Shown in pieces: positions 52,654 through 62,439 of a stretch of 64,000 nucleotides of DNA. How positions within the stretch are numbered: the first letter of the stretch is position 1; each line of letters starts with the position of its first letter. The notes below the pieces were generated by a model. It did not search any database. It had not been told where the DNA came from and saw nothing but the letters and a program-made list of their open reading frames with translations. The DNA is from Pleomorphomonas koreensis DSM 23070. GTDB taxonomy: Bacteria; Pseudomonadota; Alphaproteobacteria; Rhizobiales; Pleomorphomonadaceae. The translations under genes were made by a program, and so were the position numbers. The stretch lies in contig NZ_AULH01000012.1 in NCBI RefSeq assembly GCF_000425185.1, positions 1-64,000 on the forward strand, in the 5' to 3' direction.

Positions 52654-54339
52654 TCAGGCGACGTCCAGGTCCTGAACGAACCGACGCACCCGGTCCTGCA
52701 GGGTGAGAGACTGCGCATTGAGATGGTCGGAGAGCTTCAGCAGCTGCGTGGAGGCCGATCCGGTCATCTCGGCGGACGTACCGACGCCGGCGATGTTCTG
52801 CGTGACGTCGGCGGTGCCCTGCGAAGCCTTCTGGGTGTTGGCGGCGATTTCCCCGGTGGCGGCGCCTTGCTCCTCGACGGCGCCGGCGATCGCCTCGGAG
52901 GCGTGCTGGATCGTATCGATGGTTCGGACGATCCTGGTGATGGAATCGACGACAAGGCCGGTCGCCGTTTGTACGTCGTTGATCTTGCGGCCGATCTCGC
53001 CGGTTGCCCTCGACGTTTGGTCGGCCAGCTGCTTGACCTCGGCGGCGACGACGGCGAAGCCCTTGCCGGCCTCGCCGGCGCGGGCGGCCTCGATGGTGGC
53101 GTTGAGCGCCAGGAGGTTGGTCTGGTCGGCGATGTTGTTGATCAGTTCGACCCCTTCGCCGATATGCTGGGCAGAGGAGGACAGCGACTGGATGTGGCGG
53201 CTGCTGGCCGAAGCCTCCTCGGCCGCCTCGCGGGCGATGCGCGAGGAATGGGCGACCTGCTGCGCGATTTCCTGGATGGACGCCGTCAGCTCCTCGGCGC
53301 CGGCGGCCACCGTCTGCACGTTGGCAGCGGCCTCTCCAGCGGCAGAGGCAACCGATTGTGCCTGGCGGGATGTCTCCTCGGCCGTGGCCGAGAAATTCCT
53401 GGCGCTGTCGGCGACCTCGCCGGAGGAGCGGCCGAAGCTTTCGGCCAGCGATTCCATGTCGGACGCGAATGCCTCGGTGACGGTCAGGCGGCGGCGAATC
53501 CCGGCTTCTTCGGCGCTCTTGGCCTCGTCGGCGGCGAGGCGCATCCGCTCGGCCGCGTCGAGGCTCTTCCTGAACTCCTCGAGTCCGACCGCCAGACGGC
53601 CGATCTCCTCGGTGCGATCCTTGCCGGCGATGTCGATCTGATAGTGGCCCTCGCGCAGCTCCTGCATCTGACCGAGCAGTCGGGACAGCGGATTGGTGAC
53701 AGTCTTCCGCGTCACGATCACCGAAAGGATGACGATCAGGACGCTGGCCAGAACCATCATGCCGAAGGTCATGTAGATGGTCCGATCGGTGGAGTTCTTG
53801 ATGAGCGTCTTGGCATCGTCGAGCTCCATCACGATCGTGTCGTTGAACTCGGCACCCTTCTCCTGGACCTCGGAGATGGCCGGCTTGCAGGCGCCGTTCA
53901 TGACCTCCATCGCCCGGCCGGCCTCGCCGGCGCTGGCCAGCGTCACCACCTCGCTGCAAACGCCGTCCAGCAGCGCCTTGAACTCGGCCTGGGACGAAGC
54001 GATCACCTCTGCGTACGTGGGGTCCGCCTCGGCGGCCATCATGTTGAACTGCTCGAACTCGATCAGCGATGTTTCGCGCGCGCCTGCGGCGGTCTCTCTG
54101 AGATCCCCGGTCTCGGCGCCGGCGGTCATGTATAACGAGGCCGCAATATCGGACATGCGACGATTGGCCTTGATGATGTTGAGCGCCGCCTGCGACTTGC
54201 CGTCGAGCAGCACCTCGAAGCGTGTCTCGATCTGCTTCATCTGCAACGCCGAATAGACGGCGCCGGCGATGGCCACGACAGCCGCCAGGACGATGAGTGC
54301 CGTAACTTTCTTGAGAAGCGAAAGGTTGGCAAGAAGCAT
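52654..54339 (-). CDS. Methyl-accepting chemotaxis protein
   Basis: A 561-residue chemoreceptor. N-terminal membrane anchor at about 10-30, a helical periplasmic ligand domain (about 31-183, with [16 protein letters not shown]), a second membrane segment at about 184-206, a HAMP domain, then a signalling domain with the hairpin tip [38 protein letters not shown] (spanning near 395-435). The ligand is unknown. ATG at 54339 follows a G-rich ribosome site. Confidence 0.93.
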   Translation of the reverse strand: MLLANLSLLKKVTALIVLAAVVAIAGAVYSALQMKQIETRFEVLLDGKSQAALNIIKANRRMSDIAASLYMTAGAETGDLRETAAGARETSLIEFEQFNMMAAEADPTYAEVIASSQAEFKALLDGVCSEVVTLASAGEAGRAMEVMNGACKPAISEVQEKGAEFNDTIVMELDDAKTLIKNSTDRTIYMTFGMMVLASVLIVILSVIVTRKTVTNPLSRLLGQMQELREGHYQIDIAGKDRTEEIGRLAVGLEEFRKSLDAAERMRLAADEAKSAEEAGIRRRLTVTEAFASDMESLAESFGRSSGEVADSARNFSATAEETSRQAQSVASAAGEAAANVQTVAAGAEELTASIQEIAQQVAHSSRIAREAAEEASASSRHIQSLSSSAQHIGEGVELINNIADQTNLLALNATIEAARAGEAGKGFAVVAAEVKQLADQTSRATGEIGRKINDVQTATGLVVDSITRIVRTIDTIQHASEAIAGAVEEQGAATGEIAANTQKASQGTADVTQNIAGVGTSAEMTGSASTQLLKLSDHLNAQSLTLQDRVRRFVQDLDVA

Positions 54340-54759
54340 GTCGTTCCCCCATAAATTCCGCATATGCTAATTATTCTGGTGTTGATGTGTCGTTAATATT
54401 GAGGTGTATCGCGCTCCATCAATGTGTAGATCATGCATTTCAATATGCTGAACTCACGTATAAACTTTCTCTTAGATAATAAATATTGAGAACTTGTTGG
54501 AACTTGGTGTATCTAGGGAAAAGCGGGGGCAAATATATTCAATAATTGATATTGAAAATTATTTAAATCAAATGCCGGATATGCTGGATAGAATAATCGG
54601 CTTACTTCCGGCCATCTCGTACATGGAGGCGATTATTTCTTTTTATCAATAATTCAATTCTGTCCGACGCGAAGTTGCACTCTGGGACGGGCGTTGAATG
54701 ATCGCGTCCCGGGTAGCATCTATGACATGGATAATAATACTTAGTGCCCATGCTGCTTT
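54340..54759. other. AT-rich intergenic region
   Basis: About 420 bp, much richer in A and T than its neighbours (for example 54470-54600), between the chemoreceptor start and the nifA remnant. It contains AATTGATATT near 54544, also seen upstream of marD. No gene or known element recognised. The composition suggests a recombination junction or foreign DNA. Confidence 0.45.
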
Positions 54760-54991
54760 GATCAATGACGTTCCGCTTTATGGCGAGCCGGAGGTTGTCG
54801 CGACCGCCGGTTGGACCGGCGAGGTGAAGGGCAGGCCGATCGACAGCCTGCCGCAGGTCGTCCACGACCGCGTTGTCGCGACCCAGACCTCGCTGGTGGT
54901 GCAGGATACCGCCGCCGATCCGCTGTTCGCGGGTATGCCGGCCGTTCACGAGCCCAGCCGGCCGATCAAGAACGACCTCCAGGTCATCGGC
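54760..54991 (+). pseudogene. nifA: Decayed nifA GAF-domain fragment
   Basis: The frame reading GEPEVVATAGWTGEVKGRPI and onward to PIKNDLQVIG (54782-54991) matches residues 77-152 of the intact NifA: by my count 58 of 70 aligned residues are identical, with a six-codon deletion (VSFVGV). Homology begins near GATCAATGACG (54760) and ends after 54991. No AAA+ or DNA-binding part follows. It is a relic of a second nifA-like gene. Confidence 0.85.
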
Positions 54992-55190
54992 CAACCGTAT
55001 CGAAAGCGTCGGCTTCGCCCTGCATGCTCGGATGAAACATATCTCCTGGCCGTGCGGCTCCGTTCGTCGGCATGGCGCGTGACGATGCTCAACGGGTGAG
55101 AGACGCCGTCAGGATGATGCGGCAGCATGCGTCCTGACGGACGAGCGCCTCGCCCGCTGGACGGCCGGTGGAGACCAGGAGGAGTTGCAC

Positions 55191-55610
55191 ATGAAACTGC
55201 ATCAAGGCCGTCTGATCGACCATATCCACCTCAGGTCGAAGGATCTTGCCGCCACCGCAGCATTCTACCGGGCGGTGCTCGGAGCGCTCGGCATTCCGCT
55301 GCTGGCGGACGACGAGCAGCATCTTGCCTGCGATGAACTCTGGATCGATGCACTGGGAGAGGACAGCGGTGCGGCGACGCATGTTCACCTGGCGTTCCAG
55401 GCCCAGGACCGCGAGGCGGTCCGGCGGTTCCATCAGGCGGGACTGGCCGCCGGCGGCCGGGACAATGGCGCCCCCGGCGAGCGATCCTATCATCCCGGCT
55501 ATTACGCGGCCTTTCTGTTCGATCCTGATGGCAGCAACATCGAGGCCGTTTTCCACGGCCCGGCGCGCCGCTCGGCGCCGTCGGTGGTCATCGACACCGG
55601 CGTGGCATGA
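55191..55610 (+). CDS. VOC family (glyoxalase/dioxygenase fold) protein
   Basis: A 139-residue metal-binding fold protein: LIDHIHLRSKDLAATAAFYRAVL at the N-terminus, THVHLAFQAQDREAVRRFHQAG in the middle, and YYAAFLFDPDGSNIEAVFHGP at the end. His, His and Glu in these segments are the usual metal ligands. The reaction is unknown. AGGAGG precedes the ATG. Confidence 0.85.
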   Translation: MKLHQGRLIDHIHLRSKDLAATAAFYRAVLGALGIPLLADDEQHLACDELWIDALGEDSGAATHVHLAFQAQDREAVRRFHQAGLAAGGRDNGAPGERSYHPGYYAAFLFDPDGSNIEAVFHGPARRSAPSVVIDTGVA

Positions 55611-55739
55611 AACCGGCCGTGCCGGCTTCATCGGGCCAGCTTCATCGGGAATGCCGGATCATCGGTGGCCGCGCGCCGGGAAATCGACTACTGCTATCGG
55701 ACGGGCAACGCCCGAATGGCCAGGGGGAGAGGACTGCCG

Positions 55740-56732
55740 ATGACTAAGCTGCGTTGGGGCATTCTGGCGACCGGATGGATCGCCGACCTCTTTGTGCAGG
55801 ATCTGCTGGACAACGGCATGACGGTGACCGCCGTCGCCTCGCGGTCGATCGACAAGGCGGTCGACTTTGCCGCCAGGCACGGCATTGCGCGGGCACACGG
55901 CAGCTATCAGGCGCTTGCCGACGATCCCGAGGTCGACGTCGTCTATATCGCGACGCCGCACCCGTTCCACGCCGCCGCCGCGGAGCTTTGCATCGCCGCC
56001 GGCAAGCACGTCCTCGTCGAAAAGTCCTTCACGCTGAACGGGGCGGAAGCCCGGCGTCTCCTGGATCTGTCCCGCAAGCATGATGTCGTCGTCCTCGAGG
56101 CCATGTGGACGCGCTTTCTGCCGCATATGGTCCGGCTGCGCGAGGCGCTGGCCAGCGGCATGATCGGCGAAATCCGCACCCTGGTGGCCACCCATACCCA
56201 GGATCTGCCGGACGATCCCGGCCACCGCCTCAACGCGCTGGAACTCGGCGGCGGCGCGCTGCTCGATCTTGGCATCTATCCGATCTCCTTTGCCTTCGAC
56301 ATTCTAGGAGAGCCGACAGAGGTCCTCGCTTCGGGCCGCCTGAAGGCGACCGGCGCCGATGCCGAGGTGTCCACCATCTTCCGCTATGCCAATGGCGCCA
56401 GCGCCCTGACGGTGTCCGCCAGCGATGCGCCCGGCAGCAATCGCGCCGAGATCAACGGCACGGAGGGTCATGTCGAGATCGACGGCGTCTGGTACACGCC
56501 GACCGGCTTCCGGATCTACGACAGCCAGAAGAACCTGCTGGAAGAGTTCAAGCCGGCCGACATCCGCGGGCGGGGCATGCACTTCCAGGCCGTCGAGCTG
56601 GAACGGCTGGTCGCCGCCGGCGAGCGGAGCAGTCCCATCCTGCCGATCGAGCAAAGCGTCGTCATCATGGAGACGCTCGACGACATCCGGAAGCAGATCG
56701 GCGTGGTTTATCCCGGCGAGACGGCGAGCTGA
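55740..56732 (+). CDS. Gfo/Idh/MocA family NAD(P)-dependent oxidoreductase
   Basis: A 330-residue sugar-type dehydrogenase. N-terminal Rossmann domain with WGILATGWIADLF, YIATPHPFHAAAAELCIAAGKHVLVEKSFTLN and the substrate-side GGGALLDLGIYPISFAFDILG. Lys in EKSF and the GIYP motif are catalytic features of the family. The ATG at 55740 follows GGGAGAGG. It may act on a sugar or inositol derivative; substrate unknown. Confidence 0.87.
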   Translation: MTKLRWGILATGWIADLFVQDLLDNGMTVTAVASRSIDKAVDFAARHGIARAHGSYQALADDPEVDVVYIATPHPFHAAAAELCIAAGKHVLVEKSFTLNGAEARRLLDLSRKHDVVVLEAMWTRFLPHMVRLREALASGMIGEIRTLVATHTQDLPDDPGHRLNALELGGGALLDLGIYPISFAFDILGEPTEVLASGRLKATGADAEVSTIFRYANGASALTVSASDAPGSNRAEINGTEGHVEIDGVWYTPTGFRIYDSQKNLLEEFKPADIRGRGMHFQAVELERLVAAGERSSPILPIEQSVVIMETLDDIRKQIGVVYPGETAS

Positions 56733-56843
56733 CGCCAGCCCGGCGTCAGGGCCGGGCGGCGGGCCGCCGTCATACTCGCATCGGAATCGAAAGGCGGCCG
56801 CGACATTGCCGCGACCGCCGGTACTTTCATCTGGGGTCGATCG

Positions 56844-58193
56844 TCAGCCGACGAAGCCTTCCAGAACGAGAACGCCGATGAGGCCGATGATCGAGACGAT
56901 CGTCGAGAGAACCGTCCACGTTCCGAAGGTTTCCTTCATCGACAGGCCGAAATACTCCTTGAACATCCAGAAGCCGGCGTCGTTGACGTGGCTGCAGATC
57001 GCCGAGCCGGCGCCGGTGGCCAGCGTCACCAGGGCGAGGTTGACGTTGTGCGTCGCCAGCATCGGGATGACCAGGCCGGCCGTCGAGATGGCGGCCACCG
57101 TCGCCGAGCCGAGCGAGATGCGCAGCAGGGCGGCCACGCCCCAGGCGAAGATCAGCGGCGAGGCGTTGGTGTCGGCGAACAGGTCGGCCACATACTTGCC
57201 GACGCCGCCGTCGATCAGCACCTGCTTGAAGGCGCCGCCACCGCCGATGATCAGCAGCATCATGCCGATGTGGCTGGCCGCCGACGTGCAGGAGGCCATG
57301 ATGTCCTTGACCGGGATGTTGCGCTTGACGCCCATCGTCCACATGGCGAACAGCAGCGACACCACCATAGACACCGAGGCGTCACCGACCAGTCGGATGA
57401 TGGCGAAGCCGGTATTGTCGGCGATGCCCGCTTCGCTGCGGATCACCGCGATGATGGCGGCCGCCGACATCATGATCACCGGCAGCATGGCGGTCAGCAC
57501 CGAGATGCCGAAGGCCGGGGTCTTGTCGAGGTCGAAGGTCTTGAAGGAGCCGATGGTCTCGAGGTCGGCCTTCTTGGCGAAGCCCGACGGAACGATCCGC
57601 TTGGCGAGGGCATTGTAGAGCGGGCCGGCGATGATGACCGCCGGGATGGCGATGATGATGCCGTAGACCAGCACCGTGCCGATATCGGCGCCATACTCGC
57701 CGGCGATCACCGTCGGGCCGGGATGCGGTGGCAGGAAGGCATGGGTGGCCAGCAGCGCGGCGCACATCGGCACGCCGAGATGCAGCGGCGACAGCTTCAT
57801 CTGCTTGGCCATGGTCAGCACGATCGGCACCAGCAGCACCAGGCCGACCTCGAAGAACAGCGCGATGCCGATGATGAACGAGGCGACGACCACCGCCCAC
57901 TGGACGTTCCGCTCGCCGAACTTCTCGATCAGCGTGACGGCGATGCGCTGGGCGCCGCCGGCATCGGCGATCAGGCGACCCAGCATGGCGCCGAGGCCGA
58001 AGATCAGGGCGATATGACCGAGCGTGCCGCCGAGGCCGCTCTCGATCGATTTCACCACCTTGTCGAGCGGCAGGCCAAGGGCCAGCGCGACGCAGAAGGA
58101 GACGATGATCAGCGAAACGAAGGTGTTCAGTTTCAGCTTCATGATCAGAAGCAGCAGCAGCACGATGCCGGCTACGACGATGACTAAAGGCAT
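56844..58193 (-). CDS. GntP-family sugar acid/proton symporter (YjhF-like)
   Basis: A 449-residue membrane protein with about 12 helices, of the gluconate:H+ symporter family: MKLKLNTFVSLIIVSFCVAL, FGLGAMLGRLIADAGGAQR, THAFLPPHPGPTVIAGEYGADIG and SAICSHVNDAGFWMFKEYFG are diagnostic. It is the last gene of a set with a YjhG-like dehydratase and a YjhH-like aldolase, so it probably imports an aldonic acid such as D-xylonate. Confidence 0.93.
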   Translation of the reverse strand: MPLVIVVAGIVLLLLLIMKLKLNTFVSLIIVSFCVALALGLPLDKVVKSIESGLGGTLGHIALIFGLGAMLGRLIADAGGAQRIAVTLIEKFGERNVQWAVVVASFIIGIALFFEVGLVLLVPIVLTMAKQMKLSPLHLGVPMCAALLATHAFLPPHPGPTVIAGEYGADIGTVLVYGIIIAIPAVIIAGPLYNALAKRIVPSGFAKKADLETIGSFKTFDLDKTPAFGISVLTAMLPVIMMSAAAIIAVIRSEAGIADNTGFAIIRLVGDASVSMVVSLLFAMWTMGVKRNIPVKDIMASCTSAASHIGMMLLIIGGGGAFKQVLIDGGVGKYVADLFADTNASPLIFAWGVAALLRISLGSATVAAISTAGLVIPMLATHNVNLALVTLATGAGSAICSHVNDAGFWMFKEYFGLSMKETFGTWTVLSTIVSIIGLIGVLVLEGFVG

Positions 58194-58414
58194 TTCCTCT
58201 TCCCTTGGTTTGGTTGGACGCCGGTCCGGCCGGCGAAGACAACAGGCCGCGCCCCTGGGGCGGCGGTGTCGCCGCCGATCCAGTTGGTACTGCCTGCCCC
58301 GATGTTCGGATGGACGACCAGCCCCCTTGGCCGCGATGTCCTCCAGTGGCGCCGGCTCGGAGCGCCGGCGGACTCTGGAGAGAGAGGCAGCGCCTCTCCC
58401 TCCGTATTCCGGTG

Positions 58415-60391
58415 TCAGCCCTTTCTTGCGGCCAGCGCCGCGCGACCGGCCTCCAGCACCTCGATGATCCGGTCGGCGTCGTAGACGCAGCCGCGCCAGG
58501 TGCCGCCGCTCGCCGCCTGCAACGCCGCCCAGAGGCGGGTGTCGTCGGGCAACTCGGCCTGAGGCGCGAGGTCAGGATGCGGCGGACGGGCTGCCAGGAT
58601 GGCGGCGCCTTCCTCGGCGGTGGCCGGCGCCTCCTGGGTGCCGAGGAAGTTCAGCGATCCCGTCAGCTTGCGGCAATCGACGATCATCTCGACGATATCG
58701 CCGTCGCGCAGCTTGCCGATGGGGCCGCCGGCCAGGGCTTCCGGCCCGACATGGCCGACGCAGGCGCCGGTGGACACGCCGGAGAAGCGGGCGTCGGTGA
58801 TCAGCGCCACGTGCTTGCCGTAGGACAGATGCTTCAGCGCCGAGGTGACCTGATAGGTCTCCTCCATGCCGGTGCCGGACGGACCGGCGCCGATCACCAC
58901 CATCAGGTCGCCGGCAACGATGTTGCCGCTCTTGATGGCGTGGATGGCATCGACCTCGGAGACGAACACCTTGGCCTTCGCCGTGTGGCGATAGACGCCG
59001 TCCTCGCCGATCACCGAGGGATCGATGGCGGTCGACTTGATGACCGACCCTTCCGGCGCGATGTTGCCGATCGGGAAGGTAATCGTCGAGGTGAGGCCGC
59101 GGGCGGCCGCCTTGGCCGGCGGCATGATCACCTCGTCCGGGTTGACGCCGTCCTGCGTCTCGAGCATGTCGCGGAAGCGGCGGCGGCGCTCGGAGGTCTC
59201 CCACCAGTCGAGGTTGGCGCCGAGCGTCTCGCCGGTGACGGTGAGAACGTCGAGGTTGAGAAGCCCCAGCGCCCGGAGATGCAGCATCACTTCCGGCACG
59301 CCGCCGGCCATGAAGGCGCGGACGGTCGGGTGATAGACCGGCCCGTTGGGGATGACGCTGACAAGGCGCGGCACGCGACGGTTCACCGCCGTCCAGTCCT
59401 CGACCGAGGGCATGGCGAGCCCGGCGGCGTGGGCGATGGCGGGCAGGTGCAGCAACAGGTTGGTCGAGCCGCCGAAGGCGGCATGCACGACCATGGCGTT
59501 CTCGATCGCCTTCGACGTCAGGATGTCCCGGGTGGTGATGCCGCGCTGTTCGAGTTGCAGCACCGCCCGCGCCGACTGGCGCGCCACTTCGAGCCAGACC
59601 GGCTGGCCGGACGGCGACAGGGCCGAATGGGGCAGGGCGATGCCGAGACCCTCGGCGATGACCTGCGAGGTGCCGGCGGTGCCGAGAAACTGGCAGCCGC
59701 CGCCGGCCGAGGCGCAGGCCCGGCAGCCGAGTTCGCTCGCCTCGTCCAGCGTCAGTTCGCCATTGGCGAAGCGGGCGCCGATGGTCTGCACCTTGCCAGC
59801 ATCCTCGCCCTTGGTCGGCATCAGCGTGGCGCCGCCGGGGATGAGAATGGTCGGCAGGTCGTGCTGGGCGGCAAGCGCCATCATCAGCGCCGGCAGGCCC
59901 TTGTCGCAGGCAGCGATGCCGATCACCGCCTTGCGCACCGGCGTCGAGCGGATCAGCCGGCGGAAGACGATCGCCGCGTCGTTGCGGTAGGGCAGGGAGT
60001 CGAACATGCCGGTGGTGCCCTGCGTGCGGCCGTCGCAGGGGTCGCTGACATAGGCGGCGTAGGGAACGCCGCCCGCCTTGGCCACCTCGCGGGCCGCCGC
60101 TTCAAATTGCAGCGGCGTCTCGTAATGGCCGGTGTGCAGGCCGAGGGCGACGGGCTTGCCATCGGCGCCGCGGATGCCGCCGGTGACGCCGATCACCAGC
60201 ACTTCCGTGCCGGTGAGCTTCTGCGGCTCCCAGCCCATGCCGGCATTCAGCGTCATGCCGAAGATATCGCCGCTCGGCCGGTTGATCAGCATTTCGGCCG
60301 TCAGCGGCAGCTTGCCGGCCGGGCCGGGAGCATTGGTCGCCGCGACATAGACGGCTTCGTTGCTCTCGTCGTAGATTTCCTTGAGGGACAT
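58415..60391 (-). CDS. yjhG: YjhG/YagF-type D-xylonate dehydratase
   Basis: A 658-residue member of the IlvD/EDD superfamily with the YjhG/YagF length and ends. Fe-S cysteines lie in [22 protein letters not shown] and [11 protein letters not shown]. The C-terminal domain has [17 protein letters not shown] and [16 protein letters not shown]. Known YjhG converts D-xylonate to 2-keto-3-deoxy-D-pentonate. It lies between the aldolase and permease genes on the same strand. Confidence 0.9.
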   Translation of the reverse strand: MSLKEIYDESNEAVYVAATNAPGPAGKLPLTAEMLINRPSGDIFGMTLNAGMGWEPQKLTGTEVLVIGVTGGIRGADGKPVALGLHTGHYETPLQFEAAAREVAKAGGVPYAAYVSDPCDGRTQGTTGMFDSLPYRNDAAIVFRRLIRSTPVRKAVIGIAACDKGLPALMMALAAQHDLPTILIPGGATLMPTKGEDAGKVQTIGARFANGELTLDEASELGCRACASAGGGCQFLGTAGTSQVIAEGLGIALPHSALSPSGQPVWLEVARQSARAVLQLEQRGITTRDILTSKAIENAMVVHAAFGGSTNLLLHLPAIAHAAGLAMPSVEDWTAVNRRVPRLVSVIPNGPVYHPTVRAFMAGGVPEVMLHLRALGLLNLDVLTVTGETLGANLDWWETSERRRRFRDMLETQDGVNPDEVIMPPAKAAARGLTSTITFPIGNIAPEGSVIKSTAIDPSVIGEDGVYRHTAKAKVFVSEVDAIHAIKSGNIVAGDLMVVIGAGPSGTGMEETYQVTSALKHLSYGKHVALITDARFSGVSTGACVGHVGPEALAGGPIGKLRDGDIVEMIVDCRKLTGSLNFLGTQEAPATAEEGAAILAARPPHPDLAPQAELPDDTRLWAALQAASGGTWRGCVYDADRIIEVLEAGRAALAARKG

Positions 60392-60419
60392 GCGGTTCTT
60401 CCCTGTGAATGGCGTTTGG

Positions 60420-61328
60420 TTATTTGACGAGGCCGGCCTGCTTCAGCAGCTCGGCGAGGCGGGCGATCTGGTCGGCGGCCAGCGGGCCGGCCGGCGGCAG
60501 GCAGTAGGTGGAGACGTCGAGGCCGGTGAGGCGCATCGCTTCCTTGACCACGTTCACGAACGGCGTATCGAGGCCATACATCGACGGCAGGCGGATCAGG
60601 CGGCTGTGCAGCGCGACGGCCTTGGCGAAATCGCCGGCGCGGAAAGCCTTGTAGATGCCGATGGACAGCTCCGGCGCGAAGTTGCCGCTGGCCGAGATGA
60701 CGCCGGCGCCCCCCAGCATCAGCGTGGTGAGCAGGTGGTCGTCATAGCCGGCGAGCACCTGGAAGTCTGGGCGCACGGCGCCGACGACATTGATCATCTC
60801 GCGGATATGGCCGATGGAATCCACCGTTTCCTTGATGCCGACCACATTGGGCGCCGCCTCGACCACCGACTTCACGAAGGCCGGCGTGAGATCCTGTCCG
60901 GTCAGGAAGGGGATGTTGTAGAGCAGCACCGGCAGCTTGGTGGCAGCGGCGATGTCGGTGAAATAGGCGCGAAGGCGCGGCTCGGTGACCTTCCAGTAGC
61001 AAGGATTGACCACGACGATGCCGTCGGCGCCGATGGCCTCGGCATGAACGGCCAGCTCGACGGCCTCGCGCGGGTTGTTGGAACCGACGCCGACCAGTAC
61101 CTTGGCTCGCCCAGCCGCCTGCTTGACGGCAAACTCGGCCACCGCCTTGCGCTCGGCCGAGGTCATCTGGGAGAACTCGCCGCCGGTGCCGCACATGAAG
61201 AGGCCGTCGACGCCGGCGGCAATCAGCTTGTCGATGACCAGCCCCTGGCCCTTCGGATCAAAGGCGCCCGCCTCGGTAAAAATCGTCGACACCGGCGGAA
61301 TGACACCTTCAAAACGCACTGCTGACAT
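60420..61328 (-). CDS. yjhH: DHDPS-family 2-keto-3-deoxy sugar acid aldolase (YjhH-like)
   Basis: A 302-residue class I aldolase. The Schiff-base lysine is in [10 protein letters not shown], the partner tyrosine in [10 protein letters not shown], and the start reads [19 protein letters not shown]. It would cleave the dehydratase product to pyruvate and glycolaldehyde. AGGAG precedes the ATG. An operator-like palindrome lies 26 bp upstream. Confidence 0.9.
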   Translation of the reverse strand: MSAVRFEGVIPPVSTIFTEAGAFDPKGQGLVIDKLIAAGVDGLFMCGTGGEFSQMTSAERKAVAEFAVKQAAGRAKVLVGVGSNNPREAVELAVHAEAIGADGIVVVNPCYWKVTEPRLRAYFTDIAAATKLPVLLYNIPFLTGQDLTPAFVKSVVEAAPNVVGIKETVDSIGHIREMINVVGAVRPDFQVLAGYDDHLLTTLMLGGAGVISASGNFAPELSIGIYKAFRAGDFAKAVALHSRLIRLPSMYGLDTPFVNVVKEAMRLTGLDVSTYCLPPAGPLAADQIARLAELLKQAGLVK

Positions 61329-61353
61329 CGGAAGCTCCTGACCTCATTCTTTC

Positions 61354-61370
61354 GTTCTATATTGTAGAAC
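61354..61370. promoter_or_regulatory. IclR-type operator
   Basis: GTTCTA-TATTG-TAGAAC is a perfect 6-bp inverted repeat upstream of the aldolase gene, in the region divergent from the IclR gene. Likely target of that regulator. Confidence 0.7.
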
Positions 61371-61670
61371 GCTATTTTATAATATCGTACGTTAACGGTG
61401 ATGCCTGGGGCGGTAAATCCGGGATGCTGTGTAGGCAGAGATGCGCATCCTGCGTGACCCAGCGTTGTGGTCGATTGAAGGGATGTCAATCTATATGGTT
61501 GATAAAAAAATGAAATTCAGACCGCCAGCCCTCCCGGAAGACCAGGAGGATACAAGCCGGAATTGCATCCTGTTGTCTTTCCGCGCTTGGATTACGAGCC
61601 CCGGCCCACTAATCGAACAGGGGCAAGAATCGCAGAATGCCTTGCTGCCGTCTTTCCGGAGTCGCCTTGA

Positions 61671-62423
61671 ATGCCATTGATCCAGGCCGTGGAGCGCGCC
61701 CTCAACATTCTCGAACTGTTCAGCGAGCAGAAGGTCGAACTCAACCTCGCCGAGATCAGCCAGATGACCGGGCTGCACAAGAGCACCCTGCATTCGCTTC
61801 TGAAAACCCTGCAGGCCCAGGGCTACATCGAGCAGACCGAGGCCAACACGCCCTATCGCCTCGGCGTGAAGCTGCTTGAGCGCGGCTATCTCGTGCAGCG
61901 CTCGCGCGATTTCATCGCCGTTGCCCGGCCGTATATCGAGAAGCTGGCGGAGGGCACCGGGCAGACCGTTCATCTCGGCGTGCTCGACGGCAAATCCGGC
62001 GTCTACGTCGACAAGGTCGAGGGGACACGCTCCATCATCGTCTACTCGCGGGTTGGCCGGCGCATGCCGATCCACACCACGGCGATCGGCAAGATCCTGC
62101 TCGCCTACCAGGCGTCGGCCATCATCGAGAAGACGCTCGACGGCTACGACTTCATGGCGTCCACCGAGAACACCATCACCGACTGCGATACCTTCCGGGC
62201 GGCGCTCGCCAGGGTGCGCTCGGACGGTTTCGCCGTCGACGAACAGGAGAACGTCCGGGGCTGCCGCTGCGCCGCCGTGCCGGTGTGGGGACACGACCGC
62301 AAGCCCGTCGCCGCCATTTCCATCTCGACGGTTGTCGAGAACGTGTCGATGGACGAATTCAAGCTGTTCATCGAGCAGTTGAAGGACATCGGCGCCAGCG
62401 TCTCGCACGACCTCGGCTACTGA
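61671..62423 (+). CDS. IclR-family transcriptional regulator (YjhI-like)
   Basis: A 250-residue regulator. The N-terminal winged helix reads [15 protein letters not shown] and [23 protein letters not shown]. The C-terminal effector domain has [27 protein letters not shown] and [15 protein letters not shown]. Divergent from the sugar-acid operon and probably controlling it through 61354-61370. About 300 bp upstream contains no further gene. Confidence 0.92.
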   Translation: MPLIQAVERALNILELFSEQKVELNLAEISQMTGLHKSTLHSLLKTLQAQGYIEQTEANTPYRLGVKLLERGYLVQRSRDFIAVARPYIEKLAEGTGQTVHLGVLDGKSGVYVDKVEGTRSIIVYSRVGRRMPIHTTAIGKILLAYQASAIIEKTLDGYDFMASTENTITDCDTFRAALARVRSDGFAVDEQENVRGCRCAAVPVWGHDRKPVAAISISTVVENVSMDEFKLFIEQLKDIGASVSHDLGY

Positions 62424-62439
62424 GACGGAGGGCGACGGC

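Noticed and set aside
52078-54135. Very long plus-strand open frame opposite the chemoreceptor gene
   Set aside because: It mirrors the codon pattern of the chemoreceptor, has no recognisable domains and no ribosome site. Shadow of a GC-rich gene.
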